A stretch of 64,000 nucleotides of DNA from Chryseobacterium carnipullorum (GCF_900142785.1 NZ_FRCD01000002.1:293736-357735), one strand, 5' to 3'. Positions 26,450-36,134 are shown, numbered from the stretch's first letter. Notes: generated from the letters alone by a model not told the origin. Translations and numbers: made by a program.

Positions 26450-26935
26450 CTAGAGAATTTGTTTTCCCTCCTTATAGTTTTGGATTGTTTTTTCCTTTCC
26501 ATCTTCATTGTACATTTCCCATCTTCCATTATATACTCCATTTTTCCAATTTCCTATGCCCCGAAGATTTCCGTTTTCATACCAGTATTCATGAGTTCCG
26601 TTAGGTTTTCCATTTATAAATTCTCCTTTCCGGGCTTTTTGACCATTTGTATGCCAGTATTCCCAAACCCCATTTTCTTTTAAATTTTCAATTTTACCGC
26701 TTGAGTATAATGTTCCGTTTAAATAATAAACTTTTTTAAATCCATTGGTTATTGGCTTAAATTCAATTGTTTTTGCTTGATTTTCATTTAAATTCTGGCC
26801 ATTTTTTATGAAGTCTTGCTTAGCAATCAAGGTATTTCCAAGATAAACTTCATATTCGTCTAAGTTTACATTTTGGGAGTATAAATTCTTATTTACAAAA
26901 ATGATTAGAAATAAGATAAGGAGTATTTTATCCAT
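26450..26935 (-). CDS. Exported MORN-repeat protein (YwqK-like)
   Basis: 161 residues with signal peptide MDKILLILFLIIFVNKNLYSQ. From about residue 67 it has tandem MORN-variant repeats of the YwqK type: GKIENLKENGVWEYWHTNGQK, GEFINGKPNGTHEYWYENGN, GNWKNGVYNGRWEMYNEDG. In other bacteria such proteins can be antitoxin/immunity partners or surface proteins, but the role here is unknown. It is one of several immunity-like genes in the minus-strand block. Confidence 0.8.
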   Translation of the reverse strand: MDKILLILFLIIFVNKNLYSQNVNLDEYEVYLGNTLIAKQDFIKNGQNLNENQAKTIEFKPITNGFKKVYYLNGTLYSSGKIENLKENGVWEYWHTNGQKARKGEFINGKPNGTHEYWYENGNLRGIGNWKNGVYNGRWEMYNEDGKEKTIQNYKEGKQIL

Positions 26936-26994
26936 AGGTCAGATTAGAATTATTGTATCTTGTAGAGCCTTTACGTGTTTTGTAACTTTGATTT

Positions 26995-27753
26995 TTATGA
27001 TTCGTATTCTTTTAAATAAGTCACGAGTTTTTTCTCTATGAAATCAGATAATGAGTTCGCTATTTTTATGATTTTTGGAAGGCTATGTTCGTGGGCAAAG
27101 CTATAAATATTTTGATTTTCCAAACTGTACAGCAGCTGATCTCCATCACCATACAACCAAAATTCACCTAAGACTAAGTATTGTTTTTTTTGAATTGTTT
27201 CCGTACTTAATTCCTGAAAATCGATTTCTATACCTTCCAGCTTTAGGATGGATACATTTCGGTACCATGTTATCAGGTCTTCGGACAATTGGATAGAAAG
27301 TTCTTTTTCTTTATTTAGAATAAATTCCTGTTGTACGCCCGCTTCGATGATGTCAGAGATGCTATATGAGTAGGTTAATTGTCTGAAGAATTTTGGATAG
27401 CGGTCTTTTAAATAGCCGAATTTGTTTTCAACCTCTTCCTGAAGCTGTTTTTCTTTTTGTTTTTCAACTTTGCAGAAATCATCAAATTCTTTTTCCCAGC
27501 CTTTTTTATAGCGATCAGAAAGAGTCGTGTTAACATTCATGGAATTCAACCATTCAAAAGCGCCCAGCTGCCCGATGTAGGCGTTCCGGCTCTCACTGAA
27601 ACTTTCTTTGTTTTTTATTTTAAGAAAAGCCGTTCTCCCACATATTTTTTCTATGGTGCCTTTATGAGCTGTGAACCAGGCCACCCATTCCTGAGGCGTG
27701 AGTTTTCCTTCTGTGAGGCTGATGAATTTTTCAATAAGGTCCTGTAGCATCAT
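26995..27753 (-). CDS. Hypothetical protein with SUKH (SMI1/KNR4)-like C-terminal half
   Basis: 252 residues, no signal peptide. The N-terminal third is helical with a TLTPQEWVAWF-like segment. From about residue 150 the pattern LSEDLITWYRNVSIL, then QYLVLGEFWLYGDGDQLLYSLENQNIYSFAHEHS and ANSLSDFIEKKLV is close to the SUKH fold, which is common in toxin-immunity proteins. The match is by eye and weak. It ends the block before the LytTR two-component genes. Confidence 0.6.
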   Translation of the reverse strand: MMLQDLIEKFISLTEGKLTPQEWVAWFTAHKGTIEKICGRTAFLKIKNKESFSESRNAYIGQLGAFEWLNSMNVNTTLSDRYKKGWEKEFDDFCKVEKQKEKQLQEEVENKFGYLKDRYPKFFRQLTYSYSISDIIEAGVQQEFILNKEKELSIQLSEDLITWYRNVSILKLEGIEIDFQELSTETIQKKQYLVLGEFWLYGDGDQLLYSLENQNIYSFAHEHSLPKIIKIANSLSDFIEKKLVTYLKEYES

Positions 27754-27775
27754 ATCCTTTGTATTCTGATAAAAT

Positions 27776-28540
27776 CTATTTTTCTATCCACTCCCGGAAG
27801 AGAGGGGTATTGCTTTGACTGGTGACCAGATGTTTTTCATACCCGGCAATCTTTAAAGCTAATGAATTTTTAGAATAGCGTTCAATTCTTTCGATGAATT
27901 TTTTATTCACCAACTCGCTGCGGTTGATCCTGAAAAAATCGAGCGGATCAAGCTGGGTTTCCAGTTCTTTTAAAGTAGATCTGTTTAACAGATGTTTTTT
28001 TCCGGTTTTATCAATGGCAAAAACAACTCCTTCATCTGCCTCAAAAAACAGGATGTCTATGGTCTCAAAAAAGTAAATTCCCAGACTGGTATTAGCAGAA
28101 AACCTCGTTTTATATTTTTCCAAACGATTTCCGATGATTTGATTCAATTTTAAAAACAGAGCATCATCTGTAGATTCATGGTTTCTTAACAACAGGAATT
28201 TATCCCATGCCTTCCGGAATCTTTCAAATGAAAAAGGTTTTAAAAGATACTCAATTCCATTGCTCTCGAATGCATTCATCAGGAACTGATCATAGGCCGT
28301 TGTAAAAATAATGGGGCAAGAAACCTGTACTTCATGATAAATATCAAATGCATTTCCATCTAAAAGTTCAATGTCAGAAAGGATCAGATCAATAGATTTT
28401 GTTTTTTTTAGAAAACTTACAGCTTCAAGTACAGTATCTATTTCTGCTTCCACAGAAACGGTTTCTTTTACTTGATCCAGAAATCTTCTGAGCTTTTTTC
28501 TGGCCGGGATTTCATCTTCAACGATAAGAATTTTTATCAT
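27776..28540 (-). CDS. LytTR family response regulator
   Basis: 254 residues: receiver domain with IVEDE acidic pocket and phosphoacceptor D56 (DLILSDIELLDG), then a LytTR DNA-binding domain (about 155-250, RSTLKELETQLDPLDFFRINRSELVN). It is coupled to the LytS-type kinase upstream by a 4-nt overlap. Targets are unknown. Confidence 0.93.
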   Translation of the reverse strand: MIKILIVEDEIPARKKLRRFLDQVKETVSVEAEIDTVLEAVSFLKKTKSIDLILSDIELLDGNAFDIYHEVQVSCPIIFTTAYDQFLMNAFESNGIEYLLKPFSFERFRKAWDKFLLLRNHESTDDALFLKLNQIIGNRLEKYKTRFSANTSLGIYFFETIDILFFEADEGVVFAIDKTGKKHLLNRSTLKELETQLDPLDFFRINRSELVNKKFIERIERYSKNSLALKIAGYEKHLVTSQSNTPLFREWIEK

Positions 28541-29583
28541 TTTTCTTGTAATGGAATTATAGGTAAAGTTACTGAAAACTCATTTTGAGTATGGAGGATT
28601 TCAAACTGCTGATTGGCTAAAAGAGTGTATTGTTCTTTCAGATTCCGCAACGCTCTTCCGGAAGTTATTTTTGTATTTCTTTTTTCAACAATATTGTTCG
28701 ATACCACAAGGTTATTATTGATAAAGATCTTTATCACAACAGGATTTTTTTCTGTTCCTACATTATGTTGAATAGCATTTTCCAGCAGCAACTGCAGGGT
28801 GAGGGGAACAATCGTTCCCTTTATTCCGGTATCCTGGATTTCAAGGAGATAAGCATGGCCATATTTGTGCTGCATCAGTCCAAAGTACTTTTTTGCAAAG
28901 GAGATTTCTTCATCGATGGAGATCAGACTTTTGTCGGAAACCTGGAGCACATAGCGATATAGATCAGCAAATTCGTTAAGAAAATCAGACGCTTTATATT
29001 GATCTTCTTCAATTAACTGGTCCAAAACATTCAGGTTATTAAACAGAAAATGAGGATTGAGCTGTGATTTGAGCTGGTTGATCTTAGTTTCAGAAAATGC
29101 CTGATTGTACCTTTCGATTTGCTTTTGTTTTTTTTTATTTTTTTGGTAATAGTAAAATGCAAGGAAGAAGCTCCCATAGATAAAGGTATTCATTATTTCA
29201 GAGAGGGTCGATAAAGCCAGTGACTGCTGATTAAAGTTTCTTTCAAAAGTATCAAATACAAGGGAAATGAATACCCCCAATATTTTCATGACCATTAAAT
29301 AGACCAGCATTGAAATACTGAATATTTTTAATGCTTCTCTCGTGCTAAATGTTTCGGACTTCTGCCAGTGCCTGATAAAAATATACATGACGAAGAACAG
29401 AATTCCGGCACTAACAAAAGACATGACGGCCGCCTCTGGCGTAAAAATATACCAGTCCAGTTTTTTCCTCACCAGCAGTCTGATCTGTATGGATTGTGCA
29501 TAGCCGAACAGAAAAACAAACAGTAAAAAGTATTTGCTTTGCCTGGCTTCATTCAAAATATTTTTCATAAAGAGCATATTCAT
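28537..29583 (-). CDS. LytS/YehU-type sensor histidine kinase
   Basis: About 348 residues from the ATG at 29583; the TTG 9 nt upstream and ATGs at 29577 and 29568 are alternatives. Four membrane helices fill the first 140 residues, then the His_kinase box LKSQLNPHFLFNNLNVLDQL (phosphoacceptor H178) and a short ATPase domain with LLLENAIQHNVG. This two-helix phosphoacceptor form pairs with LytTR regulators, and the partner follows directly. Confidence 0.9.
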   Translation of the reverse strand: MNMLFMKNILNEARQSKYFLLFVFLFGYAQSIQIRLLVRKKLDWYIFTPEAAVMSFVSAGILFFVMYIFIRHWQKSETFSTREALKIFSISMLVYLMVMKILGVFISLVFDTFERNFNQQSLALSTLSEIMNTFIYGSFFLAFYYYQKNKKKQKQIERYNQAFSETKINQLKSQLNPHFLFNNLNVLDQLIEEDQYKASDFLNEFADLYRYVLQVSDKSLISIDEEISFAKKYFGLMQHKYGHAYLLEIQDTGIKGTIVPLTLQLLLENAIQHNVGTEKNPVVIKIFINNNLVVSNNIVEKRNTKITSGRALRNLKEQYTLLANQQFEILHTQNEFSVTLPIIPLQEK

Positions 29584-29592
29584 AGAATACAA

Positions 29593-29621
29593 AATAGCCC
29601 TACAGGAGATGGAGGGCTATT
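29593..29621 (-). terminator. Hairpin after the 249-residue protein gene
   Basis: AATAGCCCT (29593-29601) pairs with AGGGCTATT (29613-29621). On the minus strand only a short T-run follows, so it may be a weak terminator that lets part of the transcript read into the LytS gene. Confidence 0.55.
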
Positions 29622-29633
29622 AAATTATTGAGA

Positions 29634-30383
29634 TTATTTTGTCTTATGATCAGGGAATGATGCTGTAACTTCTCCTTTGTCATTATAGAAATCAAGTTTC
29701 GCATTGTTTTCTTTATCAATATAGAACATCGCTCTAGGCATTCCTTTATCATCAAATAAAAACAGTCCGTTGTTTTCATTTCTGGATTTTCCGAGCATAA
29801 TTCTTGGTGCGCCCCCTATTAAATTCTTTTTTAAATATTCATCATATTTTTGCTGCATGGCTTTGGGATCTTTTTTGCGGAGTTCTTCTAGCTCTTTAAT
29901 AATTTTAAATGTTTGAAGCTGTGATTCTTCTGAAGGCCTGTCATTAAAAGCAAGGCTGCTGGTCACAAACCGTTTGCCATCTTTTGAATAATCCTGCGTT
30001 AAAAGTTGCATCACCTGATCTCCGTCATATTGATCATAGGTTAAGGATAACCCGGAGCTATGTCCGTTTTCCTTTTTTTCTCCGTCATAGATAAAGCCGC
30101 CACACTCAATGCCGTCTTCATTGTAAAACAGCATTCCTGAACGCTTTTTCCGGGTTTCATTGGTTGTGCGGTTATTGACTTTGTCCTTTCCGTTGGGAAA
30201 TTGGGCGACATTCGTAATAATCATTTTTACGGTTCCGTCTTTTTCTACGATGTTGATTCTTTCAACATCAATTTCGGTGAACTTTTGATTGCCGTTTTTC
30301 TTAAATGCCGATGCTGTGAGGAAAACAATTCCGATAGCTGCTGCCCATGCAAACGTTCTTAGAAAAATTAATTCTTTATTCAT
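29634..30383 (-). CDS. Exported or membrane-anchored protein of unknown function
   Basis: 249 residues. A hydrophobic N-terminus (FAWAAAIGIVFLTASAF, about 11-27) without a clear cleavage site suggests a signal anchor. The remaining sequence repeats short strand motifs: NIVEKDGTVKMIITN, GMLFYNEDGIECGGFIYDG, GLFLFDDKGMPRAMFYIDKENNAKLDFYNDKGE, a pattern seen in beta-helical or beta-propeller-like proteins. I do not recognise the family. It lies 41 bp before the LytS/LytTR pair and could be cotranscribed with it through a weak terminator. Confidence 0.7.
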   Translation of the reverse strand: MNKELIFLRTFAWAAAIGIVFLTASAFKKNGNQKFTEIDVERINIVEKDGTVKMIITNVAQFPNGKDKVNNRTTNETRKKRSGMLFYNEDGIECGGFIYDGEKKENGHSSGLSLTYDQYDGDQVMQLLTQDYSKDGKRFVTSSLAFNDRPSEESQLQTFKIIKELEELRKKDPKAMQQKYDEYLKKNLIGGAPRIMLGKSRNENNGLFLFDDKGMPRAMFYIDKENNAKLDFYNDKGEVTASFPDHKTK

Positions 30384-30516
30384 AGTAGGGTTATCATATA
30401 TAGGACAAAGCTATTCAGATGTTGATCTGTCATCAATACAAAAATAATGATGCCGGGAAAAAATCCGTTGAATAAAGGAATTTCAGGATTGAGTTATGAT
30501 GGGTGAAAATATAATT

Positions 30517-31185
30517 TTAGGTATCACATGAAACATCATCCCACTCCTGATCCATATACGTGATGAGCCAGTTTAAGGCATAGTGTCTTTCATAAACGAT
30601 ACCTGGATCTATTGTTTCCATTTCTATATTTTGGATCCGGGCATCCACACAGGCCCAGTCATATCTGTAATACAAATCAGCAGCATCAAGTATTTCAGAT
30701 TTTGAACGGAGCTCATGAGGGGCATGAATGAAATCAATTGGATCAATGTCACCGCCAACGGGATAGTTTTCGGCCGGAATATCATTCAGATCACAGAATT
30801 CATCAGGGAAAGGCAGGGTGTTTACTTTTTTCAATGCCCATAGTAAAACCCAGATACATTCACATTTCCAGCTTTCCTGTGCCTTTTTTTGTTCTGTAGG
30901 ATCATTTAGGAAATCTTTTTCTTTGGGAGTTACATCGTCCCACAGATTGCAGTCTTTGAGATAATCAATGGCTTCTTCCGGATCAATGGAATCAAAAGCA
31001 ACAAGATTGGTAACCGCAAGAACGGTGACTCTTCTGGCTATTTCTTCTGGGGTTCTAAGGGTCGTTTCGTCTTCTGTTTCTATATAGGGGAGGTTAACAT
31101 TAATTTTTATTTCTTCTTTTTTGAGAATTTCCTCACTTCTTTCTTTTCGCGAGCGCTCTTCTTTTTTAGTGGAAATATCGGCCAT
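30517..31185 (-). CDS. DUF4272-like protein
   Basis: 222 residues, soluble, with a very charged first 25 residues (repeated KK and EE). The segments LRTPEEIARRVTVLAVTNLVAFDS, KAQESWKCECIWVLLWALKKVNTLPFPDEFC and ADLYYRYDWACVDARIQN, then VYERHYALNWLITY match the DUF4272 layout as I recall it. The function of this family is unknown. It lies 15 bp downstream of an alpha/beta hydrolase gene, probably in one transcript. Confidence 0.75.
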   Translation of the reverse strand: MADISTKKEERSRKERSEEILKKEEIKINVNLPYIETEDETTLRTPEEIARRVTVLAVTNLVAFDSIDPEEAIDYLKDCNLWDDVTPKEKDFLNDPTEQKKAQESWKCECIWVLLWALKKVNTLPFPDEFCDLNDIPAENYPVGGDIDPIDFIHAPHELRSKSEILDAADLYYRYDWACVDARIQNIEMETIDPGIVYERHYALNWLITYMDQEWDDVSCDT

Positions 31186-31200
31186 AATAAAGATGAATAT

Positions 31201-31980
31201 TTAGATAAGTTCTTTGATGGTCTGTTCAAGTAACTGATTAAATTTCTCAGGGTTTTCCAGCATCGGATAATGTCCTGTTCCGGCTATTTCAACGTATTCG
31301 TAATCTTTTAAATATTTCCTGTTATTGTCTGCGTTGGTAGGCGAATTATCTGAATTAATAGCTCTTACAGGCACCTGAACGTTTGAAGCGGTTTCTCTGA
31401 AATCTGTTTTGTATAAGGGTCTCAACAGTTCAATGGCTGTTTCTGATGTATTGTGAAGGAATTCATTCTGTAGTTTTTCTTTTACTTCAGGTGGTGTTTT
31501 TTCTGAAAAAAGATATTGGGGAAGAATATTTTCAACCGCATTTTTAAAATCATTGCGATAATGCACGAATAAATAATCTTCGGCCTGTTCATCTGTAAAG
31601 GTTTCATCAAGATCTTTCACCGTATCTATTAAAATAAGAGCCTTTACCTGAGGGATTTTTAAAGCGGCTTCAAGAACATAGGCTCCCGACATCGAGTGTC
31701 CTACAAGAATGATCTCTTTTGAATCAAGCTGATCTGCAACGGCTTTGATATCATCTGAATAGGATTCGCTTGACCATGTTTTTCTGGAAGTGTCAGATTT
31801 TCCGTGGCCTGCAAGACTCATCTGTACGATATGATATTGGTCTTTGAAGTATTCCTGCTGACTGTTCCACCATTCTGCATTGCCGAGCCATCCGTGTACA
31901 AACAGGATCGACGGATTTCCTTCTCCGCTTTCTTTGTAGTGAATATTCTGTCCGTCTGACGATTGTGCGTATTTTTCCAT
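31201..31980 (-). CDS. Alpha/beta hydrolase
   Basis: 259 residues, no signal peptide. Oxyanion loop FVHGWLGNAEWW, nucleophile elbow GHSMSGA (S96) and a final His in GTGHYPMLENPEKF. The fold is a classical small hydrolase (esterase/lactonase/haloperoxidase type); the substrate is unknown. It is probably cotranscribed with the DUF4272-like gene 15 bp downstream. Confidence 0.88.
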   Translation of the reverse strand: MEKYAQSSDGQNIHYKESGEGNPSILFVHGWLGNAEWWNSQQEYFKDQYHIVQMSLAGHGKSDTSRKTWSSESYSDDIKAVADQLDSKEIILVGHSMSGAYVLEAALKIPQVKALILIDTVKDLDETFTDEQAEDYLFVHYRNDFKNAVENILPQYLFSEKTPPEVKEKLQNEFLHNTSETAIELLRPLYKTDFRETASNVQVPVRAINSDNSPTNADNNRKYLKDYEYVEIAGTGHYPMLENPEKFNQLLEQTIKELI

Positions 31981-32081
31981 GAGTTATTTTTATTCCGGTT
32001 TATACTGGTGCTTTTTGTGAAACTAAAAATACAAAAACTAGAGTGAATACTCTTGTATTTTCTTCTTTCTACCTAATAAAA

Positions 32082-32105
32082 AACGCTCTGAAAACAGAAC
32101 GTTTG
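32082..32105 (-). terminator. Terminator of the beta-propeller protein gene
   Basis: A hairpin with one mismatch, AAACGCTCTG/CAGAACGTTT, and T-run on the minus strand, 18 nt after the stop codon. Confidence 0.7.
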
Positions 32106-32122
32106 AAAATTATTTTATGATT

Positions 32123-33367
32123 TTACCACTTCCAGATCTGTGGTTCCTCTTTCCAGATCAGCAGTCTGAACTCTTCATAAAGATTGGCGTTGCCGATACT
32201 TTGTGGGTCTCTTCGGTCCTGATCTAATTTAAGTTGGTGCAAAATACCGGAATGGGCACCTACCCAAAGTGTTTTCCCGTCGTCAGAAAGGGTCATTCCT
32301 GAGATGGTGGAACCTAAAAAGTGTCTCCACAGTCGATTTCCTTTTTTATCAAATGCTTTGATATATCCGTAAGCATCCCCTAAAATATAGTAATTTTCCG
32401 TGGCTGTACCCGCATACACTCTCATTTCTTCATCAATAATGGTGTAATCATCGCTTTCAGTGTAGGCTTCGATATCAGCCCCTACATATTGATCGGCATT
32501 GATTCCGATGGTCATTCCATTGTAAAAATGGCAGGAATTGGTGATCATCTGGCTGTCATCTTTAGCAAACAGACAAAAATGGGGATATGAAGATTGTGCT
32601 CCTACAGCACCTAGGGTATTGCCTTCCGGATCTAAAATTCGGTGGTCATAACTTTGATCTCCCACCACGATATAAGAATTGTCGTTGGAAAGCGCAGCGT
32701 TTTCCATATCGATATCCGGTGTCCAGTCTTCCTCATTGTCTTCATTGATAGGATGGATGAGTTTTTCTTCACTTGTAGAAATCAGATAAATTCCGAATGA
32801 AGTAACCAAGATGACTTTGCTTCCATCGTTGAATGGGATGAGTTCTGTAATTCCCAATTCTATTGTTTTATCGAGCAGAAATTCGTTGATAAGTTCTCCG
32901 TCCCAGCCTTTATACATGGAGATTTTACCCGCAGTTGCGACCGCAAAAACATGATCTTGTTTTGATTTTCCTATGGCCTGAATATTTTCGTCCAGTGGGG
33001 TCACCTGATCATGATCCAGCAGATAAGCCTGTCTTTTTTCATAAGAAGTACCGGTCATAAAAACGATCTTTTCATCAGAAATAAAGTGCAGCTGTTCAAT
33101 ACTTTGTGATCTGTTTTCCATCAAAGGAATGATCGGCGTGTGAGCCGGCGGAAATTCCGCTCTGAAGGTTTCCGTATCGCCATTTTGGTTGGCTGTTTTA
33201 AGCAGATTGAAGACCGCTTCAGCAAGATTGGATCTGGTATCTTCTGGTTCTTTTCCTTTCCAGTTTTCCCAACCGTTCTTTTCACCGAAATCAACCATTT
33301 CATTAATTTCTTTAGCATACTGTTCTCCTTTTGAGAACCATTCTTCCTGGATTTTAGTGTTTTGCAT
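32123..33367 (-). CDS. Beta-propeller (WD40/PQQ-like) protein of unknown function
   Basis: 414 residues, no signal peptide. After a helical N-terminus of about 85 residues, blade-like repeats occur: EQLHFISDEKIVFMTG, KISMYKGWDGELINEFLL, AALSNDNSYIVVGDQSY, NYYILGDAYGYIKAFDKKGNRLWRHFLGS, MTLSDDGKTLWVGAHSGILHQLKLD. Such propellers bind proteins or peptides. It is a single gene with its own terminator and no clear partner. Confidence 0.7.
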   Translation of the reverse strand: MQNTKIQEEWFSKGEQYAKEINEMVDFGEKNGWENWKGKEPEDTRSNLAEAVFNLLKTANQNGDTETFRAEFPPAHTPIIPLMENRSQSIEQLHFISDEKIVFMTGTSYEKRQAYLLDHDQVTPLDENIQAIGKSKQDHVFAVATAGKISMYKGWDGELINEFLLDKTIELGITELIPFNDGSKVILVTSFGIYLISTSEEKLIHPINEDNEEDWTPDIDMENAALSNDNSYIVVGDQSYDHRILDPEGNTLGAVGAQSSYPHFCLFAKDDSQMITNSCHFYNGMTIGINADQYVGADIEAYTESDDYTIIDEEMRVYAGTATENYYILGDAYGYIKAFDKKGNRLWRHFLGSTISGMTLSDDGKTLWVGAHSGILHQLKLDQDRRDPQSIGNANLYEEFRLLIWKEEPQIWKW

Positions 33368-33438
33368 AATTGATGATTACATAAAGTTTGAGATATTCCT
33401 TATCGAAACATCCTGTCTGAAAAATTAAATTTAATGTA

Positions 33439-34197
33439 TTATTTGAAGTTAGCCTGTTCGTCATGGTTGCCATTGATCGTAATACTGCTTCCATTCAGCA
33501 GTTGTGGATTCACGGTTCCGGTTTTCTCTGCTGTGAATTCAAACCCCAGGATGTCTAAGGTTTCGCCAGGTTTGGAAAACTTTTCTTTTTTTAAGGTGTA
33601 CGTTCCGGCAGGACCTATTTTTATAGTATCTCCGGGCTGTTCCATAAAGGTCTCCACATTGCTTTTCTCTCTGGTGTTTACCTTAACGGTTTTAGACAGA
33701 TACAGTACGTTGACATCCTGAAGGCCGGACCATTGGATGGAAAAATCATTGTTTAATGATGCTTCTTCGTCATAGATAATGTTTCTTGAACTGCTTAGTT
33801 TCAAAGAAGGAACGCTGCCCAGAAAAAACTTTTTCCCATTGGCCAATTGAATCTGAAACTCATACTGATTATTTTCCGGTGCTATTTTCTCTGTGTGGTA
33901 TAGATACGTTTTGGTATAATATAACCCCTGTATAATTTTGTACTCTATTTTTTTGCCGTTCAAGGTGATATTTACCGAATCGTTGCCAAACATTTTACCT
34001 TTTCGGTCATATAAACTTACGGAAATACTGTTGTCATTTTCATCCGTTAAAGTTTGGTAGATATCAACCACCGCTTTGATATCAGAAATATCTGTGACCT
34101 TGGATGCCGGAATAGGTTCTGAACAGGAATTGAACAGGAAATAGAGGCAGCAGAGAAAGATAGAAAGCTTCACAAGTACAGAGCTGTCTTTTTTCAT
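33439..34197 (-). CDS. Lipoprotein of unknown function
   Basis: 252 residues. The lipobox FLFNSC with Cys about residue 25 (after hydrophobic LSIFLCCLYFL) predicts a lipid-anchored outer-membrane or periplasmic protein. The remainder is beta-rich (NITLNGKKIEYKIIQGLYYTKTYLYH, YEFQIQLANGKKFFLG), ending NGNHDEQANFK. No family was recognised. Confidence 0.75.
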   Translation of the reverse strand: MKKDSSVLVKLSIFLCCLYFLFNSCSEPIPASKVTDISDIKAVVDIYQTLTDENDNSISVSLYDRKGKMFGNDSVNITLNGKKIEYKIIQGLYYTKTYLYHTEKIAPENNQYEFQIQLANGKKFFLGSVPSLKLSSSRNIIYDEEASLNNDFSIQWSGLQDVNVLYLSKTVKVNTREKSNVETFMEQPGDTIKIGPAGTYTLKKEKFSKPGETLDILGFEFTAEKTGTVNPQLLNGSSITINGNHDEQANFK

Positions 34198-34304
34198 AAG
34201 ATATTGTTTGGTGTGGCGGAATTATTTTCTGCTGTGTTAAATTACGAAAAGAAATAGAATAGGGATTAGTGATGAGGTATTAATTTGTACAGATATTAAA
34301 AAAA

Positions 34305-34327
34305 ACCGTTCGAGTTTGTCGAACGGT
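34305..34327 (-). terminator. Terminator downstream of the 125-residue gene
   Basis: A 9-bp perfect stem ACCGTTCGA/TCGAACGGT (34305-34313 with 34319-34327), with eight T on the minus strand. Confidence 0.85.
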
Positions 34328-34415
34328 ATATTTACCAACATTTTTTATCTATATGCCCATAGAATATGAATTTTTATATAACTCTGCAATTTTTGAAAGG
34401 TAGGTGGAAATGGAT

Positions 34416-34793
34416 TCATTTATTACAATATTTATTTTTTCCAATAGGCTTAGTTTGAGTATAGAATAGATTAGTTGTGGAATATTCTACCAGTCGAAAT
34501 GAATTTATGTTTTTGTAGTTATTAATTTGAATTGCTCGATGATAAAGATCGTTTTCAGCATATTGAAGTCCATAATCGTTTATAAAATTTTCCAAGCTTA
34601 AGTTTTCAATATCATTTTTTTTAATTTTTGTGGTTCTTATATAGTATGATAAATTTTCGGAGACAGGATTTTCAATCACAATAAATTTTTGACAAATTAA
34701 TCTGTTTTCGTGCTCTTGCCCAATAAGTATTACCGTAGGGATTCCTAGTCCCATAATATACTCACAATTATAAATTTTAATTATTTCTTTCAT
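34416..34793 (-). CDS. Small protein of unknown function
   Basis: 125 residues, no signal peptide or membrane segment, AT-rich codons. The sequence contains a GLGIPTVILIGQEHENRLICQKFIVIENP stretch with a strand-turn-strand look. I do not recognise it. Its terminator lies 88 nt after the stop, and the size and context match the other immunity-like single genes here. Confidence 0.65.
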   Translation of the reverse strand: MKEIIKIYNCEYIMGLGIPTVILIGQEHENRLICQKFIVIENPVSENLSYYIRTTKIKKNDIENLSLENFINDYGLQYAENDLYHRAIQINNYKNINSFRLVEYSTTNLFYTQTKPIGKNKYCNK

Positions 34794-34872
34794 TCTTCAT
34801 TTTATTAAAAGATTTATTTTATGGTATATTATATCTTTTTTTAATGAAAAGGTAAATGCTAATTTGAAATAA

Positions 34873-35433
34873 TTATTCCTGCAACATAATTTTATTCTTT
34901 TCTTTCTGGAATTCTTCCTCAGATAAAACTCCAGAATCTTTCAGCTCTTTTATTTTTTTCAGTTGATCATACTTTGTTTCTGAACCTTTATTTTGTAATT
35001 TTTCTGTAGGCATAAATTCTTCAGGAAGGACAAGCTCTCCATATTTGATGGCGTTTTCTATATCTAATTCATAGTTGATCATACCGCTGCCGATTTTCGC
35101 ATAATAAACAAATCCATTTCTTTTGTTTCCTCTCGGCATTATTTTCTTAACCTTGAAAGTAAGTCCTGAATTATTTCTTTTAAAAGAATTAGCCTGATTG
35201 GCAAGACCCTGATAGCCTGTGGTAGAATAATAATTAAAGAGAGAAGAGGCATTGGTCCGGATAAATTTGAAATCACCATCATTCATAGAGCCTGTTCCAA
35301 TTTTTAAATCCAGCCCTTCATACACTTTAAAACCTATTGAGGTAGTGAGAGTATCATTTTGAAATTTTGGAGTATTTTGGGAATAATAAATCCCGAAGAA
35401 CAGAAGTGTAAAAATCACGAATACTTTTTTCAT
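34873..35433 (-). CDS. Exported protein with C-terminal SHOCT-type helix pair
   Basis: 186 residues from the ATG at 35433, where signal peptide MKKVFVIFTLLFFGIYYSQ starts. The middle part is beta-rich (GFKVYEGLDLKIGTGSMNDGDFKFIR, GLTFKVKKIMPRGNKRNGFVYYAKIG). The end, YDQLKKIKELKDSGVLSEEEFQKEKNKIM, is a SHOCT-type motif, often found at the end of bacterial surface or regulatory proteins. Function unknown. Confidence 0.75.
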   Translation of the reverse strand: MKKVFVIFTLLFFGIYYSQNTPKFQNDTLTTSIGFKVYEGLDLKIGTGSMNDGDFKFIRTNASSLFNYYSTTGYQGLANQANSFKRNNSGLTFKVKKIMPRGNKRNGFVYYAKIGSGMINYELDIENAIKYGELVLPEEFMPTEKLQNKGSETKYDQLKKIKELKDSGVLSEEEFQKEKNKIMLQE

Positions 35434-35572
35434 TGTTTTATTTTTAGTTATCAAAAAAATTAATGATCAAAAGTAAAATGAATTAAATTGCTTGCCTTAC
35501 GGAAACCCTTATATAGCTTATTTATAAGGAAATTAGCAGTGTATTTTGTGTCGAAATAAAATAAATGTCTGA

Positions 35573-36100
35573 CTAGATTTTTCTTAACGACCAATACATC
35601 ATTTCAGTATCCTGCTTTATTTTTGTAAAGCTTAATTTTTGCAGAAAATTAATGGAGTTGACATTGTCCGGGAGACATCTTGCTGTAATTTCAGATACAA
35701 TGCCCGTTGAGAAAGCCCATTGGATTAATGCTGTTACCGCCTCTTCCGCATAACCTTTTCGCCTTTCCTCCTTAGAAATTCCGTATCCGATGTCTATATT
35801 TTTTTCTTCACCATTATATCCTTTAAATCCTGCATCCCCAATGATTTCGAAAGTATCATTTTTTATAATCATCCAGGATTCAAATCCGGTAGGTTCTTCA
35901 ACTTTTGAGAGATTATCAATAATTCTGGGAAGCGTTTCTATTACATCGGAGTAGGGCCAGCCTTTTCCCTTTTTTAGTCCCATCGCTGCAAGATCACTGA
36001 AATCATCTTTCAAAATATCCCTGCAAATTTTTGTGGTAAATGGAATAAGAATTAATCTTTCTGTAGTAAGTCTTTCTATAGTTAGTTTGGGTGCTTTCAA
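35573..36100 (-). CDS. RimJ-like GNAT acetyltransferase
   Basis: About 175 residues from a TTG at 36100, which starts KAPKLTIERLTTERLILIPF, the usual N-terminus of RimJ/RimL-type acetyltransferases. A longer start at 36208 (ATG) would overlap the TPR gene by 74 nt and adds an unrelated lysine-rich stretch. Acetyl-CoA motif GISKEERRKGYAEEAVTALIQWA (about 107-129) and the LPDNVNSINFLQKLSFT end are clear. The substrate (ribosomal protein, antibiotic or small molecule) is unknown. Confidence 0.8.
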   Translation of the reverse strand: MKAPKLTIERLTTERLILIPFTTKICRDILKDDFSDLAAMGLKKGKGWPYSDVIETLPRIIDNLSKVEEPTGFESWMIIKNDTFEIIGDAGFKGYNGEEKNIDIGYGISKEERRKGYAEEAVTALIQWAFSTGIVSEITARCLPDNVNSINFLQKLSFTKIKQDTEMMYWSLRKI

Positions 36101-36134
36101 AATTCTTTTTTTATAGCGTGAATAAAGTATTTTT